A stretch of DNA of 64,000 nucleotides, taken from contig JBFWNT010000003.1 of assembly GCA_050250915.1 (NCBI GenBank), forward strand, positions 62,001-126,000, given 5' to 3'. This DNA comes from Miltoncostaea sp050250915. Lineage in GTDB: Bacteria; Actinomycetota; Thermoleophilia; Miltoncostaeales; Miltoncostaeaceae. Below, one piece after another: positions 50,647 through 58,651 of this stretch. The position numbers and the translations under genes are program-made. How positions within the stretch are numbered: the stretch's first letter is position 1; each line of letters begins with the position of its first letter. The notes below the pieces were generated by a model. That model did not search any database and was not told the DNA's origin. It worked only from the letters and a program-made list of their open reading frames with translations.

Positions 50647-50707
50647 CTCAACGGTAGAGCGCTGGCCTTCCAAGCCATCGACGGGGGTTCGACTCCCCTC
50701 GCCCGCT
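50637..50707 (+). tRNA. tRNA-Gly (anticodon TCC)
   Basis: GCGGGCG pairs with CGCCCGC (50700-50706), the discriminator is T, the D arm is GCTC...GAGC, the anticodon loop is CTTCCAA, and the T loop is TTCGACT. CCA is not encoded. The first ten bases overlap the 3' end of the diguanylate cyclase gene. Confidence 0.94.
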
Positions 50708-50733
50708 CCTCCGTCCCCCCGCCTGTCCCACCC

Positions 50734-50754
50734 GGGTCGACCAGGGCTCGACCC
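50734..50754 (+). terminator. Hairpin after tRNA-Gly
   Basis: GGGTCGA, seven bases, TCGACCC: a perfect 7-bp stem between tRNA-Gly and the marR operator. It may end the tRNA transcript or be a second regulator site; no T tract. Confidence 0.4.
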
Positions 50755-50759
50755 TGATA

Positions 50760-50787
50760 CATCGGAGAGCTATATTCATCTCCGATG
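50760..50787 (+). promoter_or_regulatory. marR promoter-operator
   Basis: CATCGGAGA (50760-50768) and TCTCCGATG (50779-50787) form a perfect 9-bp inverted repeat with a 10-base spacer. The spacer holds TATATT (50771-50776), a good -10, and the right arm contains the ATG start codon. Binding there would block RNA polymerase directly, so autorepression by the MarR protein is very likely. The mRNA should be leaderless. Confidence 0.72.
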
Positions 50788-51258
50788 GATTCGCCGGCCA
50801 CCCACGCGACCTCCGCCGAGCGCCTCGCCGCGGTCGAGACGATCGCGCTGGAGCTGGTGCCGCGGACGTCGCTCATCGCCCGGCTGCTGTTCCGCCGCAC
50901 CACCTCCCCCCTGAGCCGGGCCGAGGCCCAGGTGCTCAGCGCGCTGCAGGAGGCGCCGATGCGCGTCACCGAGCTGGCCGCCCACCAGGCGCTCGCCCAG
51001 CCCACGGTGACCCAGCTGGTGGGCCGCCTGGAGGAGCGGGGGCTGGTGGTCCGCGGCCGCGACCCCCAGGACGGCCGGGTGGTGCTGGTGTCGTCCACGC
51101 CCGCCGGCCGCGACGCGCTGGAGTCGCTGCGGCGCGAGTACCGCGCGCTGCTGCGCGACCAGCTCGCCGGGCGCTCCGACGAGGACGTCCTGGGGCTGGC
51201 GGCCGCCACCGAGCTGATCCAGGAGCTGATCGAGGCGCTCCAGACGGACGCCCCGTGA
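50785..51258 (+). CDS. MarR-family transcriptional regulator
   Basis: 157 residues. The winged helix runs through MRVTELAAHQALAQPTVTQL, VGRLEERGLVVRGRDPQDGR (wing) and VVLVSSTPAGRDALESLRRE. N- and C-terminal helices make the dimer interface. It overlaps the MFS exporter gene (GTGA) and has a palindromic operator over its own start, so it most likely represses itself and the exporter until a toxic compound binds. Confidence 0.94.
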   Translation: MDSPATHATSAERLAAVETIALELVPRTSLIARLLFRRTTSPLSRAEAQVLSALQEAPMRVTELAAHQALAQPTVTQLVGRLEERGLVVRGRDPQDGRVVLVSSTPAGRDALESLRREYRALLRDQLAGRSDEDVLGLAAATELIQELIEALQTDAP

Positions 51259-52808
51259 GCGCGGCCACGCGGCTGCGGCTGCTCGTGCCCGTGCTGTTCC
51301 TGGTGACCTGCGTCGTCGCGGTGATCTCGGCGCTCGGCGCGCCGCTGGTGCCGCTCGTGTCCCGCGAGATGGGCGTGTCGCTCAGCGACGCCCAGTGGTC
51401 GCTCACCGCGACCCTCCTCATGGGCGCCGTGAGCGCGCCGATCATGGGACGCCTGGGCGACGGGCGCTGGCGGCGCGAGGCCATCGCGGGGGGCGTCGTG
51501 GTGGTGCTGATCGGCTGCGCGCTGGCCGCCGTGGCCACGTCGCTGCCGCTGCTGGTGGTCGGGCGCACGCTCCAGGGCGTGGGCCTGGGCCTGGTGCCGC
51601 TCGCGATGGCCGCCGCACGCGACGCCCTCCCCACCCACCGGGTGGGACCCGCCATCGCGCTGCTGTCGGTGGCCGCGGCGGCCGGGGTCGGCGCCGGCTA
51701 CCCCATCAGCGGGCTCATCGCGGAGCACACCGGGCTGAGCGGCGCCTACTGGTTCGGCGCCGCGTTCAGCGCCCTGGCGCTCGCCACCCTGCTGCCCGTG
51801 GTGCCCCGCGCCGGCGAGACCACCGACGCGCCGCTGGACGCGCGCGGCGCCGTGCTGCTCTCGGCCGGCCTGGTCGCGCTGCTGCTGGGGATCGGCCAGG
51901 GCGAGGTGTGGGGCTGGACGTCGGCCGTGATCCTGTCGCTCTTCGCGACGGCCGCGGTGATCATCGGCGCCTGGGTGGTCGTGCAGCTGCGCGTGCCCAC
52001 CCCGCTGATCGAGGTGCGCCTCCTGCGCCACCCCGCGGTGCTCACCGGCAACGTCAGCGCGTTCGTGCTGGGCGCCGCCATGTACCTGTTCCTCTCGACC
52101 ATGACGGCGTTCGTGCAGGCGCCGACCGACGCCGGGTTCGGCTTCGGCGGCAGCGTCCTGACCGCCGGCCTCTGCCTGGTCCCCTTCTCGATCACCACCC
52201 TCGCCGCGAGCCGGACGCTGCCGTGGGCGACCCGCGTGCTGACCCCCCGGGGCGTGCTGCCCACCGGCTGCCTGATCGTCGCGGCCGGCGGCGCCTTCTT
52301 CGCCTTCGAGCACACCCACCTGTGGGAGGCGTTCGTGACGATGGCGGTCGTGGGCGTGGGCCTCGGCTACACGTTCGCCGCGATCCCCGGCCTGATCGTG
52401 CGGGCCGTCCCCGCCGCGGAGACGGGCAGCGCGATGGGCTTCTACCAGGTGGTCCGCTACATCGGCTTCTCGATCGGGAGCGCCGTGGCCGCGGCGGTGC
52501 TCGCCGCGCACACCCCCGCCGGGGCCGCCCTGCCCGGGGAGTCCGGCTACGTCACCGCCCTCGCCCTCGGGGCCGGGCTCTGCGTGGCCGCCGGGCTCAT
52601 GGCGTGGCTGCTGCCGGGCTCCGCGCCGGCGCCCGGCCCGGAGCCCCCGGAGGTGCGCGAGCTCGAGGTCGAGGACGCCGAGCTCGCCACCGGCGGTCTG
52701 GTGGGCGTCACACGGGGACCCCGAGCTCCTTCGCCTTCGCGTCCGCGTCGAACCCGTGCAGACGGGCCAGGTTCCCGCCCAGGATCTTCCGCTTCGCCTG
52801 CTCGGTGA
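51255..52808 (+). CDS. MFS drug-exporter-like transporter
   Basis: 517 residues with about 14 helices (DHA2-like). The helix 1-2 region reads SALGAPLVPLVSREMGVSLS, motif A-like GRLGDGRWRREAIAGG follows, and motif C-like AAAGVGAGYPISGLIAEHTG lies in helix 5. It probably exports the compound sensed by the MarR protein. The last 34 or so residues (after LVGVTRGP) are Arg/Ser/Pro-rich and are read from the strand opposite the amidohydrolase's C-terminal codons, so the tail is likely a recent run-on rather than a conserved domain. Confidence 0.9.
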   Translation: MSAATRLRLLVPVLFLVTCVVAVISALGAPLVPLVSREMGVSLSDAQWSLTATLLMGAVSAPIMGRLGDGRWRREAIAGGVVVVLIGCALAAVATSLPLLVVGRTLQGVGLGLVPLAMAAARDALPTHRVGPAIALLSVAAAAGVGAGYPISGLIAEHTGLSGAYWFGAAFSALALATLLPVVPRAGETTDAPLDARGAVLLSAGLVALLLGIGQGEVWGWTSAVILSLFATAAVIIGAWVVVQLRVPTPLIEVRLLRHPAVLTGNVSAFVLGAAMYLFLSTMTAFVQAPTDAGFGFGGSVLTAGLCLVPFSITTLAASRTLPWATRVLTPRGVLPTGCLIVAAGGAFFAFEHTHLWEAFVTMAVVGVGLGYTFAAIPGLIVRAVPAAETGSAMGFYQVVRYIGFSIGSAVAAAVLAAHTPAGAALPGESGYVTALALGAGLCVAAGLMAWLLPGSAPAPGPEPPEVRELEVEDAELATGGLVGVTRGPRAPSPSRPRRTRADGPGSRPGSSASPAR

Positions 52809-53757
52809 GGGGCGGCCAGCCGTACTCCTCGGTCACGTGGGCCGGCAGCTCGAAGTTCCAGAACTCCTCGAGCGCCCACTGCGGGTGCCAGATCGGCGAC
52901 TCGCCGCCGTAGATGATCTTGTCCTCCCCGCACCACCACAGCATCTTCCCGAGCTGCTCCGCGAAGAGGCGCGGGTGGCGGGAGACGAAGTTCACGGTGG
53001 CGGCGATCGACGCGTAGAGGTTCGGGAACCGGACGATCTGCCACAGCACCTCGTCGAGCCACGGCAGGCCGACGTGGAAGATCACGAAGTTGATGTCCGG
53101 GAAGTTGGCCGCGGCGCCGTCCATGTCGAACGTGCGCGTGTGCTCAACCGGCTGCGGGCCGAGCGGGACGCCCTTGTGGACGCCGACCAGGTTCACCCCG
53201 AGCTTCTGGGCGTGCTCGAACACCGGGAACGCCACGCGGGGGTCGTCCATGCGCCACGGGAACGGCTGCCCGTAGTCGTAGCGGACGTTGTAGAACTTGA
53301 ACGCCTTCGCCCCGTGGTCCTCGACCTGGCGGGTCATCAGGTCCAGGGCCTTCTTGCCCTCCAGCGGGTTCACCGAGCCCCAGAAGACCGCGCGGTCCGG
53401 GTGCTTCGCCGCCATCTCGGCGCACTTCTCCCACGGTGAGAGGCCGTCGTGGAACAGGTCGGTCAGCGGCAGGGGCTGCGCGACGATCATGTCGGTGTCG
53501 GAGCCCTCGATGACCATGTCGTAGATCTCGTCGACCGACCACTCCCTGAAGAACTCCTCCCGGCTCAGCACGGTCTCGCCGCTCTTGGTGAGGAACTGGT
53601 GGAAGGCGTAGAGGTGCTCGTCGAACATCTCGCCCGGGGGCCCGAGCGCGTTGGCCTTGTCGAAGTTGAAGATGTGGCAGACGCAGTCGAAGACGAACGC
53701 CGGGACCTTCCGCTCGCGGGTCCCCGCGCCGGCGGGTGCGGCGTCGGTGGTGGCCAT
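52708..53757 (-). CDS. Amidohydrolase-superfamily (COG2159-like) protein
   Basis: 349 residues, GGAGGAG before ATG 53757. The TIM-barrel pattern has GVHKGVPLGPQPVEHTR, NFVIFHVGLPWLDEVLWQI and the barrel end IIYGGESPIWHP. In the usual family the first strand has HxH and the last a GSD; here they are FDCVCHIFNF and GGES, so the metal site is altered or lost. Reaction unknown. Relatives paired with DUF59 proteins accompany propane-type di-iron monooxygenase operons in actinobacteria, but no monooxygenase is in this window. It is followed on the operon's 5' side by MIP18-like and SUMF1-like genes. Confidence 0.82.
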   Translation of the reverse strand: MATTDAAPAGAGTRERKVPAFVFDCVCHIFNFDKANALGPPGEMFDEHLYAFHQFLTKSGETVLSREEFFREWSVDEIYDMVIEGSDTDMIVAQPLPLTDLFHDGLSPWEKCAEMAAKHPDRAVFWGSVNPLEGKKALDLMTRQVEDHGAKAFKFYNVRYDYGQPFPWRMDDPRVAFPVFEHAQKLGVNLVGVHKGVPLGPQPVEHTRTFDMDGAAANFPDINFVIFHVGLPWLDEVLWQIVRFPNLYASIAATVNFVSRHPRLFAEQLGKMLWWCGEDKIIYGGESPIWHPQWALEEFWNFELPAHVTEEYGWPPLTEQAKRKILGGNLARLHGFDADAKAKELGVPV

Positions 53758-53759
53758 GG

Positions 53760-54137
53760 TCAGGCTCCTCCGTCGACGGCGAGGCGCCGCTCGCGGTACG
53801 GCAGCAGCTCCTCGAGGGGCATGGACAGCGCGCGGGCGGCCGACGGGGACAGCCGCTCCGGCGACCAGACGGGGTCGAACAGCACCTGCACGTCCACCCG
53901 CTCCACCCCGTCGAGGTCGCGGAGCGCGGTGGGGATGGCGTCCGACATGGACGCCACGAACGGGCACCAGCCCGTGGTCAGGACGAGGTCGACGCGCACG
54001 TCCCCCCCGTCGACGTGGACGTCCTCCACCACGCCCATGTCCACGATGGAGATGCCGCGGTCGGCGCAGCAGGGGTCGTAGACCCCGCGCAGGACGTCCA
54101 TCACGGCGTCCCGGTCGGGGCCGGCGGTGGGGCTCAT
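53760..54137 (-). CDS. MIP18/DUF59-family (PaaD/SufT-like) protein
   Basis: 125 residues, GGAGGAGGCC before ATG 54137. VYDPCCADRGISIVDMGVVE and DLVLTTGWCPFVASMSDAI match the family pattern, with the conserved Cys in GWCPF. C-terminal residues 80-125 are an extension (PLEELLPYRERRLAVDGGA). Family members help assemble or insert Fe-S or other metal centres. It is two bases from the amidohydrolase start and overlaps the SUMF1-like stop by four bases, so a joint role in maturing a metalloprotein is plausible. Confidence 0.85.
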   Translation of the reverse strand: MSPTAGPDRDAVMDVLRGVYDPCCADRGISIVDMGVVEDVHVDGGDVRVDLVLTTGWCPFVASMSDAIPTALRDLDGVERVDVQVLFDPVWSPERLSPSAARALSMPLEELLPYRERRLAVDGGA

Positions 54138-54823
54138 GGCCTCCTCCTGGTCGGGCCTGGCGCCTCGAGGTCCCAGGCGATGCGCAGTCCGGTGGTGGTC
54201 GTCGCGCGCAGCGGGTCGGCGGGCAGGGAGCGGCTGGCGCGCAGGCCCCAGCCGGTGTCGAGGTGACACCCGCCGCGCACGCGGCGCCAGCCGTCGGCGT
54301 CGGGCGGGTCGGCGACCCACTCCCAGACGTTGCCGGCCAGATCCTCGGCGCCGCACGCCGCCGCCCCCGCCGGGTGGACGCCCACGGGGGTGGTGGTCCA
54401 GGCGCCGTCCGCGCAGGCGCAGCGCCCGGGCTCGAAGACGTCGCCCCACGGATAGGCCCGCCCGTCGCCCCCGCGGGCGGCGGCCTCCCACTCGTCCCCC
54501 GTCGGCAGGCGGACGGGGCGCGCCAGCACGGCCGACGCCCAGCCGCACACGGCGAGCGCGGCCGCGAACGTGAGCCCCGTGGCGGGGTGGTCGGCGAGCA
54601 CCTCGGCGCCGGCGCGGGCCGCCACGTGGGGCGGCAGCGTCCGGCCGGTGGACCAGGCGAAGTCGCGGAGCTGGGCGTTGGTGAGCGGGTACCGGCCGAT
54701 CGCGAACGGCCAGATCGACACGTCCCGCTCCTCGCCGGGCTCCCCCAGCGTGACCATGCCGCCGGGCACGGTCACGGCGTCGCCGAGCCGCGCGCGCGTC
54801 GACGGGGACGGTGCGATGGCCAC
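54134..54823 (-). CDS. SUMF1 / formylglycine-generating-enzyme-like protein
   Basis: 229 residues from GTG 54823. The C-type-lectin-like FGE fold shows VPGGMVTLG, FAIGRYPLTNAQLRDFAWST, RLPTGDEWEAAARGGDGRAY-PWGD, DLAGNVWEWVADP and WRRVRGGCHLDTG. The fold is short compared with true FGE (about 280 residues), and the copper-binding Cys pair of active FGE could not be confirmed. It may be a protein-maturation or non-enzymatic domain. It is first in the operon with the MIP18-like and amidohydrolase genes and diverges from the IclR regulator. Confidence 0.82.
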   Translation of the reverse strand: MAIAPSPSTRARLGDAVTVPGGMVTLGEPGEERDVSIWPFAIGRYPLTNAQLRDFAWSTGRTLPPHVAARAGAEVLADHPATGLTFAAALAVCGWASAVLARPVRLPTGDEWEAAARGGDGRAYPWGDVFEPGRCACADGAWTTTPVGVHPAGAAACGAEDLAGNVWEWVADPPDADGWRRVRGGCHLDTGWGLRASRSLPADPLRATTTTGLRIAWDLEAPGPTRRRP

Positions 54824-54867
54824 CGGCCGAGCCTCACGGCGCGGCGGAGCCCGCGCCACCCCCGGGA

Positions 54868-54882
54868 TTTCACATGGCGAAA
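54868..54882. promoter_or_regulatory. Candidate IclR operator
   Basis: TTTCACATGGCGAAA is an imperfect palindrome (TTTC...GAAA around CATG) in the 136-base region between the SUMF1-like gene and the iclR gene. Sites of this type and spacing are used by IclR regulators. GATAGG at 54913-54918 may be the iclR -10. Confidence 0.4.
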
Positions 54883-54959
54883 AGCGCGGCTTCACGGGAC
54901 GGCGGGGGCCGGATAGGCTCGCCCGAGGGCCCACGTCGGGTGCGGGCCCCGGGGGTTCG

Positions 54960-55811
54960 ATGCGGAGAACGGCCCAGGACGCGCGGGACACCGGCGGCGC
55001 GGTTCGCGTGGGTCCGCTCGGCCCGGCCGCGGGGCCGCCGAAGGACAACCTGGCATCGGTGAGCCGCGCGCTGGACGTGCTGGAGGCGGTCGCCGCCGCG
55101 CCGGACCCGCTCCCCGCGAAGGCTGTGGCCCACGCGCTGGGGATCGGCCTGGGCACGACCTACCACGTGCTCAACACGCTGGAGCACGCCGGCTACGTGG
55201 TGCGCCTGGGTCGCGGCCGGTTCGGACTGGGACCGAAGGTGCCGGAGCTGTACCGCCTGTTCCACCGCCGCCATGACCTGGTCCCCGCGGTGCGACCGCT
55301 GCTGGGCGAGCTGGCCGAGCGTGCCGAGGAGGACGCGTACCTGGCGGTGTTCCGCGACGGCGAGGTGGTGGTGGCCGAGGTGGTCGGCGCGTCCCGCGCG
55401 CTGCACGTCGACGGCCTGGAGGTGGGCTTCACCCGCATCGCCCACACCACCGCCATCGGAAAGGTGCTGCTGGCTTCGGCCCCCGACGACGACCTGGACG
55501 ACTACCTCCACGAGCGCCGCCTGGTGTCCTACACCCACCGCACCCTGGTGGAGCGCCGGCACATCAAGCGCCACCTGCGCGTGGTGCGCGAGCGGGGGAT
55601 CGGGAAGGACCTGGAGGAGTTGGCCGACGGGTGCTGCTGCGTCGCCGTCCCCGTGCTCGACGGGCGGGGCGCGACGGTGGCGGCGATCGGCATCTCGACA
55701 CCCGCCGAGCGGTGGCGCACGCAGGAGCGCGGCCTCACCGAGATCTGCTGCGAGATCGGCGTGCGGGCGTCGAACGCGCTGCGGCTCGGCCCCGCCGTGA
55801 GGGGGTCGTGA
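54960..55811 (+). CDS. IclR-family transcriptional regulator
   Basis: 283 residues from ATG 54960. The winged helix (SRALDVLEAVAAAPDPLPAK, then GIGLGTTYHVLNTLEHAGYV) and the GAF-like effector domain (DAYLAVFRDGEVVVAEVVGA, FTRIAHTTAIGKVLLASAP, then DGCCCVAVPVLDGRG) are complete. The effector is usually an aromatic or small acid. It diverges from the SUMF1-like / MIP18-like / amidohydrolase operon, which is its most probable target. Residues 1-28 are a disordered extension. Confidence 0.93.
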   Translation: MRRTAQDARDTGGAVRVGPLGPAAGPPKDNLASVSRALDVLEAVAAAPDPLPAKAVAHALGIGLGTTYHVLNTLEHAGYVVRLGRGRFGLGPKVPELYRLFHRRHDLVPAVRPLLGELAERAEEDAYLAVFRDGEVVVAEVVGASRALHVDGLEVGFTRIAHTTAIGKVLLASAPDDDLDDYLHERRLVSYTHRTLVERRHIKRHLRVVRERGIGKDLEELADGCCCVAVPVLDGRGATVAAIGISTPAERWRTQERGLTEICCEIGVRASNALRLGPAVRGS

Positions 55812-55879
55812 CGGGCCGGTGAGTGGCTGCTGGTGGGCTGGCGCCGCACACACGCCACTCCCCCCGCCTGGAGGCCGTC

Positions 55880-56134
55880 ATGCGCGACCCGCTCACACCC
55901 GTGACCCAGCACCTCGCCGTGTGGGACCTCCACCGGGACGCCGGCTGGGTGGCCCTCTACGGCGAGGACTGCCGCCCGCTCACCTGGACCGCGCTCGAGG
56001 ATGCCGGCGATTTCGAGGCGATCGTTAGCATGCTGTCGGACCGACGCGGACTCTGCTTCGACACCAGGATGTCGGTGGTCCGCCGCATCGAGGAGCCGCC
56101 AGGGGTGGACGCTCACGACGGGATCGACGGGTGA
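55880..56134 (+). CDS. Small hypothetical protein upstream of the alpha-dioxygenase-like gene
   Basis: 84 residues, GGAGGCCGTC before ATG 55880. It is acidic, with no membrane segment: MRDPLTPVTQHLAVWDLHRD, AGWVALYGEDCRPLTWTALE, then SMLSDRRGLCFDTRMSVVRR. Two Cys residues and conserved-looking Trp/Tyr are present, but no family was recognised. The next gene starts at ATGA... within its 3' end (GTGA overlap at 56131), so translation is coupled and a partner role for the peroxidase is possible. Confidence 0.7.
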   Translation: MRDPLTPVTQHLAVWDLHRDAGWVALYGEDCRPLTWTALEDAGDFEAIVSMLSDRRGLCFDTRMSVVRRIEEPPGVDAHDGIDG

Positions 56135-57894
56135 GGCTGTCCGCCGGGCAGCGCGCCCTGCTGCGCGTCTCGGGCGCGCTGGACCGCGTGGCGCCCTGGT
56201 ACCGGCTCCCGCGACCGCTCGGCCTGGTGGGCCTGCTGGGCATCCGGATCGCCCTGCGCGCGCACAACCTCTACGACCCGGCGCCGCCCCGCGAGGGTGA
56301 GCCGGCGCGGGCGGCGGGCGTGCCCGGGCGGCCGTTCGGGCGCAACCAGCCGTTGTGGGGGATCGCGCCGCGCGACCCGGAGGCGCTCGTCACGCCGAGC
56401 CCGCGGCTCATCAGCGAGCGCCTGCTGGCCCGCGACGGCGCGTTCCGCCCGGTCCCGTTCCTCAACCTGCTCGCCGCGTCGTGGCTCCAGTTCATGGTCC
56501 ACGACTGGATGAGCCACGGCCCGGGCGCGCCGGGGGAGGAGATCCGGGTGCCGCTCGCCGACGGCGACCGCTGGGCGGCCCGCAGCCCCGACGGGGACAT
56601 GCTGGTGCGCCGCAGCCGCCCCTCCCACGACCCGGACGCCCCGGCCGGCGCCCCGGTCTTCGACAACACGGAGTCGGCGTGGTGGGACGGTTCCCAGCTC
56701 TACGGCAGCACCCCCGCCCGCGAGGCGCAGGTGCGCGAGGGCGACGGCGGGCGTCTCACGATCGGCATGGACGGGCTGCTGCCGCTGGAGGGCCGCAGCG
56801 GCGTCGACCTGACCGGCGTGAACGGCAACTGGTGGCTCGGGCTGGCGGCGATGCACACGCTGTTCGCGCGGGAGCACAACGCGGTGTGCGCGATGCTCGC
56901 CGGCGGGCACCCGGACTGGGACGACGACCGCCTGTTCGCCGTCGCGCGCCGCATCACCGCCGCGGTGATGGCGAAGATCCACACCGTCGAGTGGACGCCC
57001 GCGATCGTGCCCCACCCCACCGTCGGCAAGGCGATGCGCAGCAACTGGTACGGGCTGCTGGGCCCGCGCGGGTCGCGGGTGCTGCGGCGCTGGTCCCGCG
57101 CCGACGCGCTCATCGGGATCCCGGGGAGCCGGTGCGAGGACCACGGCGTGCCGTACTCCCTCACCGAGGAGTTCGTGGCGGTCTACCGGATGCACCCGCT
57201 GCTGCCGGACGAGATGGCGCTGCGCAACGGCACGGCGAACGGCGCGGGCGGGTGGACCCGGGTGACGATGAAGCAGGTCACCGGCGCGGGCGCCCGGCCG
57301 CTCATGGAGTCGTACGGCCTGGCGGGGGTGGTCGCCTCGTTCGGGCACGTGCGCCCCGGCATGCTGGCGCTCCACAACTACCCGGACACGCTCCGCGACC
57401 TGGAGCGCCCGTCCAGCCACGGCTCGGAGCGGCGGATCGACCTGGCCGCGGTGGACGTGATCCGCGACCGCGAGCGCGGCGTCCCCCGCTACAACGCGTT
57501 CCGCCGGATGCTGCGGATGCGCCCCGTCCGATCGTTCGAGGAGCTGACCGGCGGCGACGCGGCGGCCGCCGCCGAGCTGCGCGACGTCTACGGCGACGTG
57601 GAGCAGGTCGACCTGATGGTCGGCTGCTACGCCGAGCCGCTCCTGCCCGGCTTCGGGTTCAGCGAGACGGCGTTCCGCATCTTCGTGCTCATGGCGTCGC
57701 GCCGCCTGAAGTCGGATCCCCGCTACACCGACGAGTGGGGGCCGGAGCACTACACCCCGGAGGGGCTGCGCTGGATCGAGGACGCCACCATGGCCGGCGT
57801 CATCCGCCGCCACCTGCCCGAGCTCGGCGCCACCCTCGACGCCCTCCCCGGGAGCCCGTTCGCCCCCTGGGGCCCGGAGCCGTCGTTCAACTGA
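56131..57894 (+). CDS. Alpha-dioxygenase-like haem peroxidase (peroxidase-cyclooxygenase superfamily)
   Basis: 587 residues. The distal haem His is His124 in QFMVHDWMSHG, and YRMHPLLPD places the radical Tyr352 three residues before the proximal His355, the spacing found in cyclooxygenases and plant fatty-acid alpha-dioxygenases. VFDNTESAWWDGSQLYGS and FAREHNAVCAMLA are also alpha-dioxygenase-like. Such enzymes add O2 at C-2 of fatty acids, giving 2-hydroperoxides that decay to shortened aldehydes. The N-terminal hydrophobic patch (LGLVGLLGIRIAL) may dock to the membrane. A metallo-beta-lactamase-fold gene follows within 20 bases. Confidence 0.9.
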   Translation: MRLSAGQRALLRVSGALDRVAPWYRLPRPLGLVGLLGIRIALRAHNLYDPAPPREGEPARAAGVPGRPFGRNQPLWGIAPRDPEALVTPSPRLISERLLARDGAFRPVPFLNLLAASWLQFMVHDWMSHGPGAPGEEIRVPLADGDRWAARSPDGDMLVRRSRPSHDPDAPAGAPVFDNTESAWWDGSQLYGSTPAREAQVREGDGGRLTIGMDGLLPLEGRSGVDLTGVNGNWWLGLAAMHTLFAREHNAVCAMLAGGHPDWDDDRLFAVARRITAAVMAKIHTVEWTPAIVPHPTVGKAMRSNWYGLLGPRGSRVLRRWSRADALIGIPGSRCEDHGVPYSLTEEFVAVYRMHPLLPDEMALRNGTANGAGGWTRVTMKQVTGAGARPLMESYGLAGVVASFGHVRPGMLALHNYPDTLRDLERPSSHGSERRIDLAAVDVIRDRERGVPRYNAFRRMLRMRPVRSFEELTGGDAAAAAELRDVYGDVEQVDLMVGCYAEPLLPGFGFSETAFRIFVLMASRRLKSDPRYTDEWGPEHYTPEGLRWIEDATMAGVIRRHLPELGATLDALPGSPFAPWGPEPSFN

Positions 57895-57919
57895 ACGCGG
57901 AGGTCACGGCCAAGTGAAC
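57881..57919 (+). promoter_or_regulatory. TGAACG palindrome and repeat before the MBL-fold gene
   Basis: CGTTCA-AC-TGAACG (57885-57898) spans the stop codon of the peroxidase gene. TGAACGCGGAGG (57892-57903) holds the ribosome site of the next gene, and GTGAAC at its start repeats the half-site. The first 18 bases differ by one base from 34759-34776, and TGAACGCGGAGG is identical to 34860-34871. Confidence 0.55.
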
Positions 57920-58645
57920 ACGCGCATCCACGCCCTGACCGACGGCTCCGCCGGCCGGGTGCACGCGTACCTGCTGGAGGACGACGACGGGCTCACGCTC
58001 ATCGACACCCTGTCGGCGGACGACGGCAGCGAGGTGCTCCGGGCGCTCGCGCGGATCGGAAAGGGCGTGACGGATCTGCGCCGGATCGTGCTGACCCACG
58101 CGCACCGCTCGCACGTCCGCGGCGCAGCATGGCTGAAGCAGGCGAGCGGCGCGACGGTCCACGCGAGCCCGTTCGAGGCGTCGATCATCGCCGGCGAGCG
58201 CCCGTCGGCCCCCACCGGGTTCTGGCCGCGGCGCCCGTTCCGCGTCTACCACCTCCAGGCGGGCCTCACCCTGGGCTACTACGCCGAGAAGGCCGGCCAC
58301 CGCTGGGGGTTCCTCTCCGCCCCCGAGTGCGACACGGACGTCGAGGTCCGCCACGGCGACTCCGTCGGCAGCCTCCAGGCGGTCCACACCCCGGGCCACA
58401 CGGACGGGAGCATGAGCTTCTACTGGCCGGCCGAGAAGGCGCTCTTCACCGGCGACGTCCTGGTCACGTGGCCGAAGGTCGAGATCGGCTGGCGGGGCCT
58501 CTCGACGGACATGGACCGCAACCGCCGCTCGCTCGCCGAGCTCGCGTCGGTCGGCGACGTCGAGTGGATCGGCACCGGCCACGGCCCGCCCCTGGTGCAC
58601 GACGCCGCCGACACGGTGCGACGCCTCCTCCTCGGCATGCGCTGA
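57914..58645 (+). CDS. Metallo-beta-lactamase-fold hydrolase with altered metal motif
   Basis: 243 residues from GTG 57914. The fold is clear: HAYLLEDDDGLTLIDTLS, RIVLTHAHRSHVRGA, AVHTPGHTDGSMSFYW, ALFTGDVL and WIGTGHGPPLV. The usual HxHxDH is HAHRSH here: the Asp ligand of the second metal is replaced by Ser, so a single-metal or changed site is expected. It follows the alpha-dioxygenase-like gene and has its own TGAACG-type control region. A lactone, thioester or peroxide-derived substrate is conceivable; none is proven. Confidence 0.88.
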   Translation: MNTRIHALTDGSAGRVHAYLLEDDDGLTLIDTLSADDGSEVLRALARIGKGVTDLRRIVLTHAHRSHVRGAAWLKQASGATVHASPFEASIIAGERPSAPTGFWPRRPFRVYHLQAGLTLGYYAEKAGHRWGFLSAPECDTDVEVRHGDSVGSLQAVHTPGHTDGSMSFYWPAEKALFTGDVLVTWPKVEIGWRGLSTDMDRNRRSLAELASVGDVEWIGTGHGPPLVHDAADTVRRLLLGMR

Positions 58646-58651
58646 ACCGTC

